Made by a program: the position numbers and the translations under genes | Shown: positions 15,491 through 41,700 of the stretch, in pieces | How positions within the stretch are numbered: the stretch's first letter is position 1 | Layout of the letters: each line of letters starts with the position of its first letter | The notes under the pieces: model-generated | Database searches by the model: none | Told to the model about the DNA's origin: nothing | The model's input: only the letters and a program-made list of their open reading frames with translations | NCBI GenBank assembly: GCA_009823395.1 | Contig: CM020514.1 | Span: forward strand, 9,486,966 to 9,550,965 | Length of the DNA stretch: 64,000 bases | Direction: 5' to 3' | Source of the DNA: Thamnaconus septentrionalis | Lineage: Eukaryota > Chordata > Actinopteri > Tetraodontiformes > Monacanthidae

Positions 15491-17314
15491 CGTTTTTGGT
15501 TTTTTTTTGCCTTGGTCGGTCTTCCAGTCAGCCACTAGATGGGAGCATAGCAATTCTATACAAGTCCTCCATCTCTGACCACATTGAGCATTGAGCCAAC
15601 CTTAGACAATACATTTTCAAAAGGCTCAGTGATGATTTTTAAAATATTCTGTTGACATTTTCCCCTTTCCCAAATATCAAACATCAAACGGCATCGCTGT
15701 ATTTCAATGACAATGCCTGCCTTCTATATCTGTTCTTCCTTCAACTGCATGCACAGTATTCAGCATATTTTCTTTTCTTTTCACCTCACCATTGTCTTCC
15801 CTTTCCAGGTCTTTCCCACATGTCTCACTCTCACCATTTCCTCCACTTCTCTATCAGGCTCACCTCTGTTACCCTTCCTGGTTGTCATCGTCTGCGGCAG
15901 ATGGAAGGACTTGGACTGATGCCCCCTGGTGGGCCCAATAATCTCGTTCTACTATCTATATTTGTATGTATTTGTTCTGGCTGAATTGTCAGCCAGTTTT
16001 TAGACTAGCAATTAACCTTCTAGTCTGTATCAAAATAAAAATATTTTCCTACCTGGTGTGATGATGAAGAATTGTGCTGATTTCTGTGTTTAGAGCAGAA
16101 GCAACACCAGGTTTTGTCAAAGGAAAGATTTTCCACTTTTAAGCACTGGTTTTAAGACCAGACTAGATGAGACGTAATACCATTTTTTTTTTTTTAATTG
16201 TTAATGCCACGTAAACACTGGGATCTGTTAAATACAAATCAATTGAGGAGGACAAGCAGGACATACTGCATGAGTGACTATCTGGCGTGTACAAGAATTT
16301 CTTTCTTAACCCTATATGAACATCTGCATGAAGTCCCACTGAAAAACGCACATGGAAAAAAACAACAACTTTGAATCATCCGACAAATTACTCACAGACT
16401 ACAGGCTAAAAACTGTTTGTTGCTTTGTTACTATTGGTAACTGACTGTTGCATCATATCAAAGCTCCCTGCCAAGTGGGGGCGTTTGGTAGATCAACAAT
16501 GAGTGAATACTTCTTCCCATTAATGTTCTCAACTCCTTACAGCTTAGTCTCACCAAGACAAAACCTCAGGATTCTCACAGTGTGGCAACTTTACACAGAT
16601 GTGCCTCATTGGTGTGTTCAGAACAAACCACCAAAGGCACACAGGCTGAAAATGATACATTTCTGTTTGTTTTGAATCTGATTTTGAATAAAAAAAATAC
16701 TATCTATCTACTGGTACAAAGTTGGTTTGTTTCTAGCAAAGTAATGAACACCTATATTTATATCACGTTCATCTCTATTGTCATGATGTCACATCGGCGG
16801 TTCAAAACAGTGAATTGCAATCAGAATAGTCATTGTAATAATCCGCCTTGAAGCAAACAGGTGACAACAGTCTGCAAACATTTTTCAGCCATCAGCAAAT
16901 TCCATTTTAAGAAATGCCACTCCCACCTTAAACCCTTGTTATCTGATTTTGTGCTTTATTACTCATCATTCGTTTTACACTGTAATGCGATTGTGAACAG
17001 AGGTATTAGTTGTAGAGTCTACAAGCCACTCCATGAGCTACAAATAATACTAGAAAAAAACATACTAAAAAAATAAGTGACATAGCTGAAAAGGTTTTTA
17101 AAAAGTAAATAAAATACATTGCTGGAGGACTCAGGGGGTTCAGTCTTGCATGTTTCTTTTTAACGGAACAAATAATATGCTGTTGTTTACATGATAACTT
17201 AGTTGCTTTATCAATTTTGTCATGACGCACCTACATAGTTTTTTTTAGTAGCATAATAAACATTTTATTGGGACGGTGTTAAAATGTGTTACAATGTGTC
17301 ACAACAACAACGTT

Positions 17315-17400
17315 GTGGGTTCCATTCCAACCCAGGCTTTTTTGCACACACAGTCCAAAGACATGCACTGCTATAACATCCCCTGCAACCCTGAGTGTAT
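17315..17400 (+). repeat. decayed retroposon fragment
   Basis: It contains GTGGGTTCCATTCCAACCC and, further on, CACAGTCCAAAGACATGCA. In my recollection these are landmark stretches of the common fish retroposon whose 3' tail is seen at 12764 and 46747. It is strongly degenerate. Confidence 0.5.
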
Positions 17401-17437
17401 AATAATAATAATAATAATAATAATTATTATTATTATT
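17397..17437. repeat. (AAT)n/(ATT)n palindromic microsatellite
   Basis: A run of AAT switches to ATT at about 17423, so the tract can fold on itself. Confidence 0.9.
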
Positions 17438-17499
17438 CCATATGACTAAAACCACTTTTATGTTTTATGTATTTTCCATTTCATTTTTGCCCCTAGAGG

Positions 17500-17922
17500 C
17501 AGGCTGTCGTAAAAGTCACACGCTGAGCCTTTAGTTTTCAGACTGGGGCCAAGACTAAAAACTGACAGACAGCAGGTTCGCAATCACACCACTTGGGGGA
17601 CCAGGGTCGGCTTGGGTCTCCCAGCTCCAACTGTGTGGAGGAGGAGCTCGGTAGAGGAAGTAGATCCACAGCTCGGACGAGTGTGTGCGTGCGTGAACGT
17701 GAATGTGTGGATCAGTTATCTCCAACAGTGAGACTGTCGCAAAAATACAACCCACTGGATCTCTAAACCTGTAACATCCTCGCGTCGGATAAACGGCAGT
17801 CGGAGCGGCCCGTCGGGGAATCGATTAATCGGCCACTTTTTTCCGCCTTCTTTCACCCCTTTTCGGCGCAGGTTGAAGCCGCTCCAGAAGCCGAGCAGTA
17901 TGCATTCGGACTGCAGGCTGCT
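17500..17922 (+). promoter_or_regulatory. dcbld2 promoter / 5'UTR region with an overlapping uORF
   Basis: GC and CpG content rises from about 17620 up to the dcbld2 start, as expected of a CpG-type promoter and 5'UTR. No TATA box is evident at a convincing distance. An upstream ATG at 17900 (purine at -3) opens a 12-codon frame ending at the TAA at 17936-17938. It overlaps the main ATG (17923) out of frame, so it could lower translation. The transcription start itself cannot be read from the sequence. Confidence 0.5.
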
Positions 17923-33010
<15,088 letters not shown>

Positions 33011-34286
33011 ACGAACGCTGCCGTTTAGGTTCGCCCGGAGACGTCTGTAACAGCCACCATCCCGCTCGTTGTAGCAGCGCCTTCACAGTCCTATCACTGA
33101 AAACCAACGCGATGAATGTGCTCCTGGCAGGTGCGCGAGGCCGAGTCGGATCGATGGGAGGGAGGGAGGGAGGTAAAGAAAGGAAAGGTGAACGCTGACT
33201 ACTGCTATTTTGGAGAAAAGGAAAAAAAAGACTTTTGTCCCTGTTGTGTGATTCTTGCATCATTCTGTGAAACTGTGATTGCCACGATGATGTTGGCCGC
33301 TGGGTTCCTGACGCTGAGTTAACAACAGCCGCGCCCCACCACCCCCGCAGGCACCCCCCGCCCAACCCCACCCCCCACCAAGAGACCCCAGCTAACCACG
33401 GTACATCACTCTGTGTCTTCTCTCCCGAAAGCATGACTTGAAAATTGTGTAGTTTTTAACCCCACCGCCCCCGCCCCAAAGAAAGACCCCGGGATCGTTT
33501 TCTTGCTATTTATTTTAATCATTTTTTTCCTTTCGTTGTTCCACGTCCTGCTGACGGCGGAGGAGACCCTCGTGATGACCGGCGGCCCGCGAGCCCGTCA
33601 GTGACTCCAGTTAGTTGCGGTTGCACTGCTGCGGATGCGTCAGTGAGCGGTTTTTTAGCCTTTTTAAACACAGCGGGGGTTTTTTTTTTTAGACGTCACC
33701 CTTTAAGAGGCCAAACAGGAAAATCAATGTTTACGATCCCACACTTCCTAAAACGACAACTACAAAGTGTAGCCATTTTATGTGCGCATGCAATTTTAAT
33801 GCACGTGGGGGAGTGGGCGGTTCTCTCAGTGCCAACATGATGGATTTAGGCGAGCAAATCAGTCTTAATTTTTATTTTTTATTTTTTTTTGAAGGTGTTT
33901 TATTTGGAATGCCTGAGCAGAAGGACACAGATGTGTCAATGGTCAGTCTGTTACGGAATTCCCTGGTTTCCACTGTGCGTCTTGACCTCTCTGATTTTAT
34001 TTTTGTGCCTTGTGGTGACTGACTCGTGTTTAGGAAACAAAACCAAAAAAACAGGAATCGGACTGTGTTCAAATCCCTCCTCAAGCGTTCTGACTTCTTG
34101 TGTTCGATGTGCATCACGACCTGTATGTGTGCGTTTACGCTGTGTCCAGAAATGTTGCCGCTGTTCTCGTGCCTGTTTGACTGGTTTCCATGTGTTCTGT
34201 ACAATGTGTGCGTAGCTCCAGTAGACTGCATTCCTCCCATTGTCCACCTGTGGTACTTTATTCGACCAAATGCTCTGTGACAAGTG

Positions 34287-34287
<1 letters not shown>

Positions 34288-34340
<53 letters not shown>
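34288..34340. repeat. (CA)n microsatellite in the dcbld2 3'UTR
   Basis: About 26 CA units lie 66 nt upstream of the polyadenylation signal. In RNA this is an hnRNP L-type binding motif, so length variation could matter. Confidence 0.95.
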
Positions 34341-34343
<3 letters not shown>

Positions 34344-34405
34344 ATTGGTGCTCCCTTGTCACAGAGGGTTGTGTTTAGGTGGTTCCCACTGATTGTATAT
34401 AGTGA

Positions 34406-34411
34406 AATAAA
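34406..34411 (+). promoter_or_regulatory. dcbld2 polyadenylation signal AATAAA
   Basis: A canonical hexamer lies at the end of the inferred 3'UTR, about 1.4 kb after the stop codon. Confidence 0.7.
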
Positions 34412-34749
34412 GAGTTTTAAAGTCAAAAAAAACTTTATTTGTACCCAAAAGCAGCATTAAGAAAAAGTTTACGTTAAATTTGACTTAAGTTACAGCGTAC
34501 AAATGAAACATATATTTAAACATTTTTGTAACTTTTAAATTAAGTTAATTAACTTTCTATTTAAATTTAATGCATTGCTTTAACAGAGTATTAAGTATTA
34601 CGTTTAATTTCTTAAGCTTTAAGGTTTGGACTTGTGGTCTGTGTGGAGTGTCAGACTGTAGATCAGAAATATTTTTCACTTCATTGAAATTTAAAATGGG
34701 CTCTCTGTAATCCTGTAACTGCGTAAAGTAAAGGTCCCATAATCTACTC

Positions 34750-35045
34750 ATTCCCAGATTTGGAATTCACCTGGAACCCCCAAAAAAAGAAGAAAAAATT
34801 AGCCCTCTGTTTACAGCCTTCAAGCCTCCAACCACGATTATTTTGGAAGCAAAAAAAACCAGACTGCTTCCAACCGAAAGGTGAAACGGACTGGGGAGGT
34901 CACTAACCTGGGGGTGTCTGCAAGTTAGTGACACATCCCCGCCTTCTATGACATCACAAAGGGCAGGTTCCCTGAATTGTAATTTGAAAAATAAAACAAA
35001 CAATTGGACTTTTCCCATTTGTGGGAAGCTCGCTGACAAAATGTT
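34750..35045 (+). repeat. copy of the CCTTTGTGA/TCACAAAGG repeat family
   Basis: It has TTAGCCCTCTGTTTACAGCC at 34799, the core TATGACATCACAAAGGGCAG at 34948, then GGACTTTTCCCATTTGTGGG at about 35006. The last block is shared with 39350 (CTTTTCTCATTTCTGGGG) and 63160. This copy lies between the convergent ends of dcbld2 and tmem30c. Confidence 0.6.
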
Positions 35046-35430
35046 AACTAGCTAAGTGAACTTTGCACAACATGGCACCTTTGTAAAGATCCTCAACTAT
35101 TTTACACATATTTGTAAAATTACAAACCATTTATGTTAAAGTTGCATTGTTTCCCTGATTTTATGACACAAATGGAGATTCTCTATTTTCCTTTCAACCT
35201 GAGTTACATTTGGTAATTGTATACAAAATAATTAGTTTACAGTTAATCATACAATATGTCAACATCCATTCTAAACCTATTTGCATCTATTTACAGTAAA
35301 TCAGCTGATTGCTCCATGCCTTTTAAACGATGAAGAACATGATCCCGCAAAATGGACAGCGGTGCAGCCTCAGCCGGCCCGCCGAGCTGTTTCAGTGCAA
35401 AGTGAACCTCCAGCGCGTCCCGACGTGGAC

Positions 35431-37922
35431 TCACTCTTTCATGTTTTTCCCGTCCTTCCCAAACTTCCACCACAGGACGGTGAGAACGACGGCGACCAGC
35501 AGGAGGAGGCCGCTGGTCACGAGGTAGGCGATGGGAAGGAAGTGGTTCTGACCCCCAAACCAGGTCAGCGTGGTCAGGACCACCTCCTTCTGCCCGTGGA
35601 AGGGCTGAGCGGGAAAGTCTGGGAAGGCGGGGGGGTCAAGGTTGAACTGCACAGGCTCACAACGCGTGAAACCAGGAAGAGAAAGAAGTGGAAAGGATAC
35701 TGTAGCTAATGCTGACGCTGTAGTTCCCGGCGGGCAGGCCGTCGCGGAACTGCGCGCTCCCGCGGTCTAAAATCCCGTAGAGCTTCTTGAAGTTGGGGAA
35801 GGCCGCCTCCCTCATCCAGACGATGAAGTCGTCGTTGATGAAGCCGTTGTTGTACGTGTTGAAAGTGTCCAGCTGGTACACGGGCTTCCGCCAGTACGCA
35901 GGCTTGGTTGTGCCTGCAGAGCGACACAATAAACCAAGAATGAAGCGCTGCCCGGGGGAAAACTGCAGCAAGCAGGGCCAGAATCCAGCTGGATTCCACT
36001 TTACCGTTAAAGACTTGAGCCAGAGTCTGGTTTTCCGTCTTGGGGTTGCGAAACTTGATGTTTTTGTCCGTGTACCAGGTGAGGCCGGTGCGCCGCAGAG
36101 GAATCCTGGACATATTGGTCGGCGACTCGTGATAGAACAGATCGAAGGTGTCTAGCAGAGAGAGGATGTGAGTCGGGAGGTCAAGCGACAGGAAGGATGT
36201 GATGATTCCTGGAGGAACCCAACCCCCCCCACCTGAGTGGAACGTACCGTTGAACATGCTGTTGGCCACAGCACCGCACGGAGCGTAGGGAACTCCGTCT
36301 GGGTCTTTTTGGAAGGGCACGCAATAGGAACTGGGGTCCTGGTGGCAGAGATGGTTGACAACGTGCACAGAAATTTCAAGCAAAGATTTTCCTTCATGTT
36401 TTTTTTGTTTGTTTTTTTTTAAAAGAGAAGTCTGTCCAAGTCTCCCAGTCTCGAGTGGGAGCAGCCTCACATTATGTATAAAGAAAGGTCAAGACGGGGG
36501 TGTCACGGGGCGGAGCCAAAACCCAGCTGGGAGATTTTGCCACGAACCTGGGAGAGTCATTGTGCCCTCTGTGACATCACAAAGGGCTGGTTTCCAAGAA
36601 TTGTGGCTATTAGCACATACACTTACTGACAAGCAGAGTGAGCCAGAAAAGTGAAGGACGATCTTTATATTTGCCTTAATATGTACAATATATATGGATA
36701 TATATACAGTATATACACATATATACACCTATACTACATATAACTGCTGTATTTCTTTTAATATCAATCACATTAAGTCTTTATATACATACAAAGCTTG
36801 ACTGAAATACATTAGGAGGTTTATATCAGTTAACTCAGAGCAGCGGTGGATCAGCGTCCTTGACAGTTGGGCTGTTAAGAAGAAAGATGGGCCAACGCAG
36901 TGAAATCTTCACTCGTGGGAAGAAGGAAATTACAACACGAGCAGCAGGAGCCATTGCAAAACCTGAACGTGTTTGAAACGTGTTTGACGCCCTTTGCAGC
37001 ATCAGTGTTAGTGGCCCAGTCATAAAACCATAGTGTTTACTTTCAGGAAAGGTTTATTCAAGGTCACATTTTCAAATTGGTTATTCAGGTCCAAAAAAAG
37101 GAACGTCTGTACCTTCAACTTGGACTCCCAGCCAAGGGTCTGAGCGTCATCTCTGGAGTCCATGTACCTGCGCAGGTTCTGGTGGAAGTTCTTCAGACCA
37201 TAGTAGAAGAAGACGTCCCCCTGAAAGGCAAGCGGAAGAAGCATTGCTGGAGTTTGCTCAGCCACTCACTCTACCACTGACTTGCATTTCTAAGTTTGGA
37301 ATAAATCAGCAACTTTTGAGCTGCTCAACAAATTTCAAAGATCTCTGCAAAGGCCCCAGCGGCGACCTTCCACCGCATCATAATCTTACCTTAAAGGGTG
37401 TTTTGAGCTCGAACGTCACCATGCAGAGGCATTCTTCCTGCGCGGAGCTCATGTTCTCGCGTTTCGCGTAGCAGAGGTTGCACGTGCCGGCCATCGTGTA
37501 CTCCTTCTGAGGAGCGCAAAACACAGCGGGAACAAACTTCACCTCAGCCGTCTTATCACAAGCGTTCATCTCTCGCCCGGTCACTCCCTTTTTCTTTTAT
37601 TGCCCTCCAGAGCGATCAGGCCGGCGTTCGGCCGAGCTGCTCGCGTATCCCGTCGAGTTTTAAAAAGAAGAACAAAACATTTTTTCTCCTACTCTCCACC
37701 CTGGAGCGTAAGGAACGCACTCACCCTCAGTTCCTGCGTGTTCTTGACGGTGACGATCAGCACCGCTCCGAGCACCAGGCACAGCAGAGAGGCGAAGTAG
37801 AAGAAAGGCAGCACGGTGTTAGCCGTGAGCATGGGCGACCAGGCGGGGAGCCTCTGCTGCTTGAAAGCCGAGTTGTCGGGCCTGCGAGACAGAGGCCCCG
37901 TCTTGCCCTTGTCTTTCCCCAT
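35431..37922 (-). CDS. tmem30c: tmem30c, CDC50-family (TMEM30) P4-ATPase subunit
   Basis: Exons 37922-37725, 37506-37390, 37220-37113, 36338-36248, 36151-36005, 35913-35701 and 35618-35431 join in phase to 353 aa, the usual length of the family. TMEM30/CDC50 proteins are the beta subunits needed for folding, exit from the ER and activity of P4-type lipid flippases. The sequence shows [16 protein letters not shown] near the N-terminus, a membrane span (about 37-59), a large exoplasmic loop with the family cysteines ([34 protein letters not shown]) and N-glycosylation sequons (NMS, NQT), then [54 protein letters not shown] and a second span (about 320-342). The last intron (35700-35619) is U12-type. 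The choice of tmem30c over tmem30a or b rests on position next to cmss1/filip1l. No frame damage is seen, unlike the reduced gene reported for human. Confidence 0.92.
35619..35700 (-). other. 82-nt U12-type (minor spliceosome) intron of tmem30c
   Basis: On the minus strand the donor reads GTATCCTTT, an exact match to the U12-type 5' splice site. A branch-site-like AACCTTGAC lies at 35643-35635, with its A 17 nt from the terminal AG (35620-35619). Splicing A|AC across it gives SYNFPAQPF, which aligns with the TMEM30 family. Reading through instead hits a TGA within 20 codons, and the nearer AG sites give the wrong frame. Confidence 0.85.
36480..36660 (+). repeat. copy of the CCTTTGTGA/TCACAAAGG repeat family (tmem30c intron 4 side)
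   Basis: The core CTCTGTGACATCACAAAGGG lies at 36567-36586, preceded by GTCACGGGGCGGAGCC and followed by GGTTTCCAAGAATTGTGG, as in the 39236 copy. It sits just upstream (on the minus strand) of exon 36338-36248, that is, in the intron before it. Confidence 0.6.
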
Positions 37923-38130
37923 CGGAGGGACCTCAGTCAGTCAGTCAGTCAGTCGAAGAGCGGAAGAGAGCAGATCGGCCGGAGAGCCGGAAGAGTCGGT
38001 GGAAAAAAAGAGAGAGAGAGAGAGAGAGAAGCAGTTCTGTCTCTGGGGCCGCGAGCTGCTCCGTCACTCAGCCTGCTGCGTCGAGAGTTCACCAGCAGAC
38101 CTCGCAGGGCGGGGAAATGGTTACTGATTA
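37923..38130 (-). promoter_or_regulatory. tmem30c 5'UTR/promoter with CAGT and GA repeats
   Basis: A (CAGT)n run lies at about 37931-37954 and a (GA)n run at 38009-38030, immediately upstream of the tmem30c ATG. The region is fairly GC-rich. The start site is not determinable. Only about 800 bp separate this ATG from the cmss1 stop codon, and both genes read on the minus strand. Confidence 0.4.
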
Positions 38131-38480
38131 ACCACAACTACCTCTTTGTTTTTTTTTTACTTCCATTTTTTTTTTCTGGCAGGCACTGCTTTCGTTTCAA
38201 CTGATTCCCCATCGCAAGTTCGTTGGTTCCTCTGCGGCCAGAAATGACCAAATTGTATTTTCACGGCCGTCTTCCCTGCAGGACATTTGTCCCCCCCCCC
38301 GGCCCGCTCCACTCCCATTATTTGTGTTGTTTTAAAATGGGTTATCAAAAAAAAAGAATGTTATGAAAATGGGGCTTCCTAGCAGGCGAGTCAACTGGTG
38401 ACCTCAGATTTTTCAGCGAGAGGGACTTCCTGGGGTCGCGCTACACAAACAAGAGGATGCGGCTTTTGGTTTTGACTGCG

Positions 38481-38486
38481 TTTATT
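38481..38486 (-). promoter_or_regulatory. cmss1 polyadenylation signal AATAAA (minus strand)
   Basis: TTTATT on the plus strand, 238 nt downstream of the cmss1 TAA, is the only canonical signal before the tmem30c promoter region. Confidence 0.65.
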
Positions 38487-38723
38487 CAAACCGACACGCT
38501 GGGACTTTGCAACAGGCTTACAGGAGTGAACAAACAAACAGGGCATGTCGGATAGAAAAAAAAAAAAAGCCTATGAAGACGGTTAAAAAAAAAAGCAGCA
38601 CATTGCCGGTTTCACACTGCGAGAGGCAGACAAAACAAACAGGATGAAGCCGTGAGGCGGCATGTGGTACAAAAACGGCGGTTATGAGGCTTTGAAACAG
38701 GGACAGTCGGGGGGAAATGAGAG

Positions 38724-41700
38724 TTAAAACAGTCCAATTTTCACGTTGTCTTCTCTGCAACTCTTCACGATGCCGTTCTCCAACAACTTCATGAAGTCCA
38801 GTTTGATCTGCAGCAGAAATGTGCACATGAAGGTCGAGGCAAAGATATGCAGTCTGTAGGAAAACATGTGAATATCGACTTGTTTGGCATAAAGGATTCA
38901 CTGATTGATTCAAAAAATGTTTAAAAATTACATATACATTTTGTCCACTGTGAGACAGACAGTTTGTAAAAAAAAAATCATCACCTAAAACAGTAATAGT
39001 CATGTCTAAATAAAGGCAGCTGAGTGCTGTGGTCTTTACAATACTTCCTGTATCACAAGGACTCGAATTCAGTGTCAAATGAAGCCAGCTGTATCTTTAG
39101 TCCAGCAGGGGGCAGTAGCTCACCTCAGGAATGTCCACCATCCTGCGGCGCTTCTGGTCTCTACAGTTCCAGTCCAGAACCAGGTATCGCAGAGCCTTCA
39201 GGTTCAAACCGTCTGGAAAAAAAAAAAAAAAATGAAATGGGCTTGAGGTCACCGTCACTACTCTGGGAAAGGTAGCAGCGCTCTTTGTGACATCACAAAG
39301 GGCTGATTTCTAGAATTGTTTTTTTCACTTTTTTGAAAAACTGGGCAGTCAAGGATGGACTTTTCTCATTTCTGGGGAGTCAACTGACAGGAACTGAACA
39401 ATGAACTTGACATTTTAAATAATACACAGCAATAATCTTTGTATATTGTAAAGAAGCGTATTAACATCACGCTGACGGTACCTCTGTCTATGAGGGCACT
39501 GATTCTGCCGGGCGTCCCGACTCCGATGTGCGTGACTCCTTTCTGCAGCTGTTTCGCCTGCTCCTCTATCTGAGCAGAAAAAAAGTGGACTGTTTGAAAG
39601 TAGCTGTACACAAACTTTGAGTATAATGCCGGAAGAACATCACTTTTAAGTACCTTGATGTGCTTTGCAAATAGTTTTATTGTTTTCGCCGAACCCTTGA
39701 AGGCTATCAACTGCCTGGGTGCGACAGCAAAGGGAGACAATTATATAAATACATCCACAGTACTTGAGAGAGGGAATTGAACACGTCCCGCTGCTGTAGT
39801 GCCTACTTGATGAGCTCAATGGTGCGGAGGGCAGAGCTGCAGACGATCAGCAGAGCCACAGAACTCTTCTCCGTGTGCTGTTTTTGGACTTTAGCCCACT
39901 TGGGGCAAACTGTGAGAAACAGATGAAAATAACAAATAAATAGGAGACGACACAGAAACTGTTAAGAAAGAAGAAAGGGAATAGAGGAAATAAATTTAGA
40001 AACAGCACTCACCCTGTTTTAAATAGGAGGAGAGTGTGTGTGTCATGTCATTACTGGACAGGAAGCAGGAGTCTGAGGAGGGGAGTGGGGAGAGAGCGGA
40101 CAGCCGGCGTAATGAAGCTGCACATCAGAATGTAGCGCGTGAACGTTGGAGTTAAAATGAGGAACGGCTCTGACTCACCGGGCAGTTTGAGCTCCTCCTG
40201 CTCGATCACGGACCTCTTGTCGGAGAAGTAGTGCGCGAGCGTCTTCTGCAGGTCCGCCGCACAGCCGGGTTTCGGCTCCGACGTGGACAACACGTCCGTA
40301 ATTGTCTTCTTTTTCCTCTGGCAAACAGCAAAAAAAACAAAATAAATAAATGAAAGAAGAAGTCATTCGAGGTGACGTCTCTCTGCGCCGCTATCCCGCC
40401 TCGCACCAGCAGGTGTCGTCACACTCACCCTCCTCTTTTTTTTGGGATCTGTCGACTTCTCATCCTCGGCCTCCTTTTTCGCACTGATAATGCACTCCGT
40501 CTGCGAGGAAGGACAGACGTTTACACGGCATTCTTACTCAGACGTGATAGGCGTTAAATTAATTAGCGACCGAAAAAATCGAATCGGAGTCGACTGGAGG
40601 TGGAAGACAGTCGACGATATCTTCTTCTAAATGGGGAAGGGAAGGAAAAAAAATTGAGCTACCACGTTGTGCAATATTAATGCGCCAAATGTTTTCTAAT
40701 GATAATGTCCTAATCCTAAGACTGATGTGCACTGCTGTGTGTGTGTGTGTGTGTGTGAGAATTAGCCAATGCACAAAGTTTCTCTCCCGCAGTCAGTAAA
40801 CTCGCCACGAGTGAGAAAAGCTCATTTTGTGCCCCTTCGCTTTCTCCACTTTTTCATAAATTGCACGGGACACGCGCAGGCCTAGCGCCTTGTTTTACGG
40901 CCCCGTCCAAACGCGTGAAAGGCCCAACAAAGCACCAGTTTAAGCAGGGGGCTCAAACGCAGCAATTTGCAGGGGGCTGTAAACACGGGGCTACAAATGC
41001 CGCTTTGTGGGGACACATCGCGTCGTTTTGATAATTAATGGCGCGAGGCCGCCGCGCCGGAGCCCGGCACGAAAAAACAGGGAAGTGAAAAGCATCTAAA
41101 GCGGAACCTTTGACTGAGGTAGTAATAACTTGCTCTCACATAATGTTTAAGCACCAGGAAACAGACTGGTTTTACTGGTTTCCATTATATCTGGTCTATT
41201 TTATGTTTATGGTGTCACCCGGGAGTCATTTTGAACCACTTCCTGTTCCTGTATATTCCATCTAAAGGAAAAATAGATTATTCCTGCGAGTGGCCGTCCA
41301 GTGAAGGTCCCTCCGATGGCCGGAACGTAATCGCACCTGCTGTTTTTTCTTCTTCGCAGCCTTGCCGGTCTTCTCCGTCACGCTCTTCCTCTTGGCGGGT
41401 TTTGCCGGCTCGTTCGTCGGTTCTCCCGTCGACTCCTTTTCTTCGGTTTGCTCCTCATCGGCAGAATCTAGGCAGGCGACACAGAATCAATACGGGGGCT
41501 CGAACCCGAACTGACTCTCACGTTCAGGAACCCTCCATCATTCATCTATACATTGCGTCCATCCACTCTGTCCGCCTAAGGGCCGCCGCCTCCTGTGACG
41601 AGGCCACTCCCCTTCCAGACCCTCATGGTGGCCAGCGAGGACCACAAGCACTAGGGAAGTGGGACAGGATGTGGTGAAGACAGACAGCTGGCTGGTAACG

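Larger units (their letters stand above)
1689..17499. other. intergenic / 5' flank between col8a1 and dcbld2, no recognised gene
   Basis: About 16 kb lies between the two divergently transcribed genes. I see no open frame with recognisable protein similarity; the longest frames are composition-driven or run through CA/GT repeats. Non-coding 5' exons and the promoter of col8a1 probably lie here, because its first coding exon is preceded by a splice acceptor, but I could not place them. The stretch holds microsatellites, a short retroposon (12764-12889), a 22-bp inverted repeat (15106-15197) and a decayed retroposon fragment (17315-17400), all listed separately. Confidence 0.7.
33011..34430 (+). 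other. dcbld2 3'UTR
   Basis: The region follows the TGA at 33008-33010 and ends after an AATAAA at 34406-34411, with an A-rich stretch following at 34425. It includes a C-rich segment (33330-33475) and a (CA)n run at 34288-34340. No other gene is seen on either strand. The exact cleavage site is inferred. Confidence 0.7.

Noticed and set aside
35657..35700. Unspliced end of tmem30c exon 6 (stop TGA after [11 protein letters not shown])
   Set aside because: This would delete the conserved second membrane span. The U12-type splice restores the family alignment in phase.
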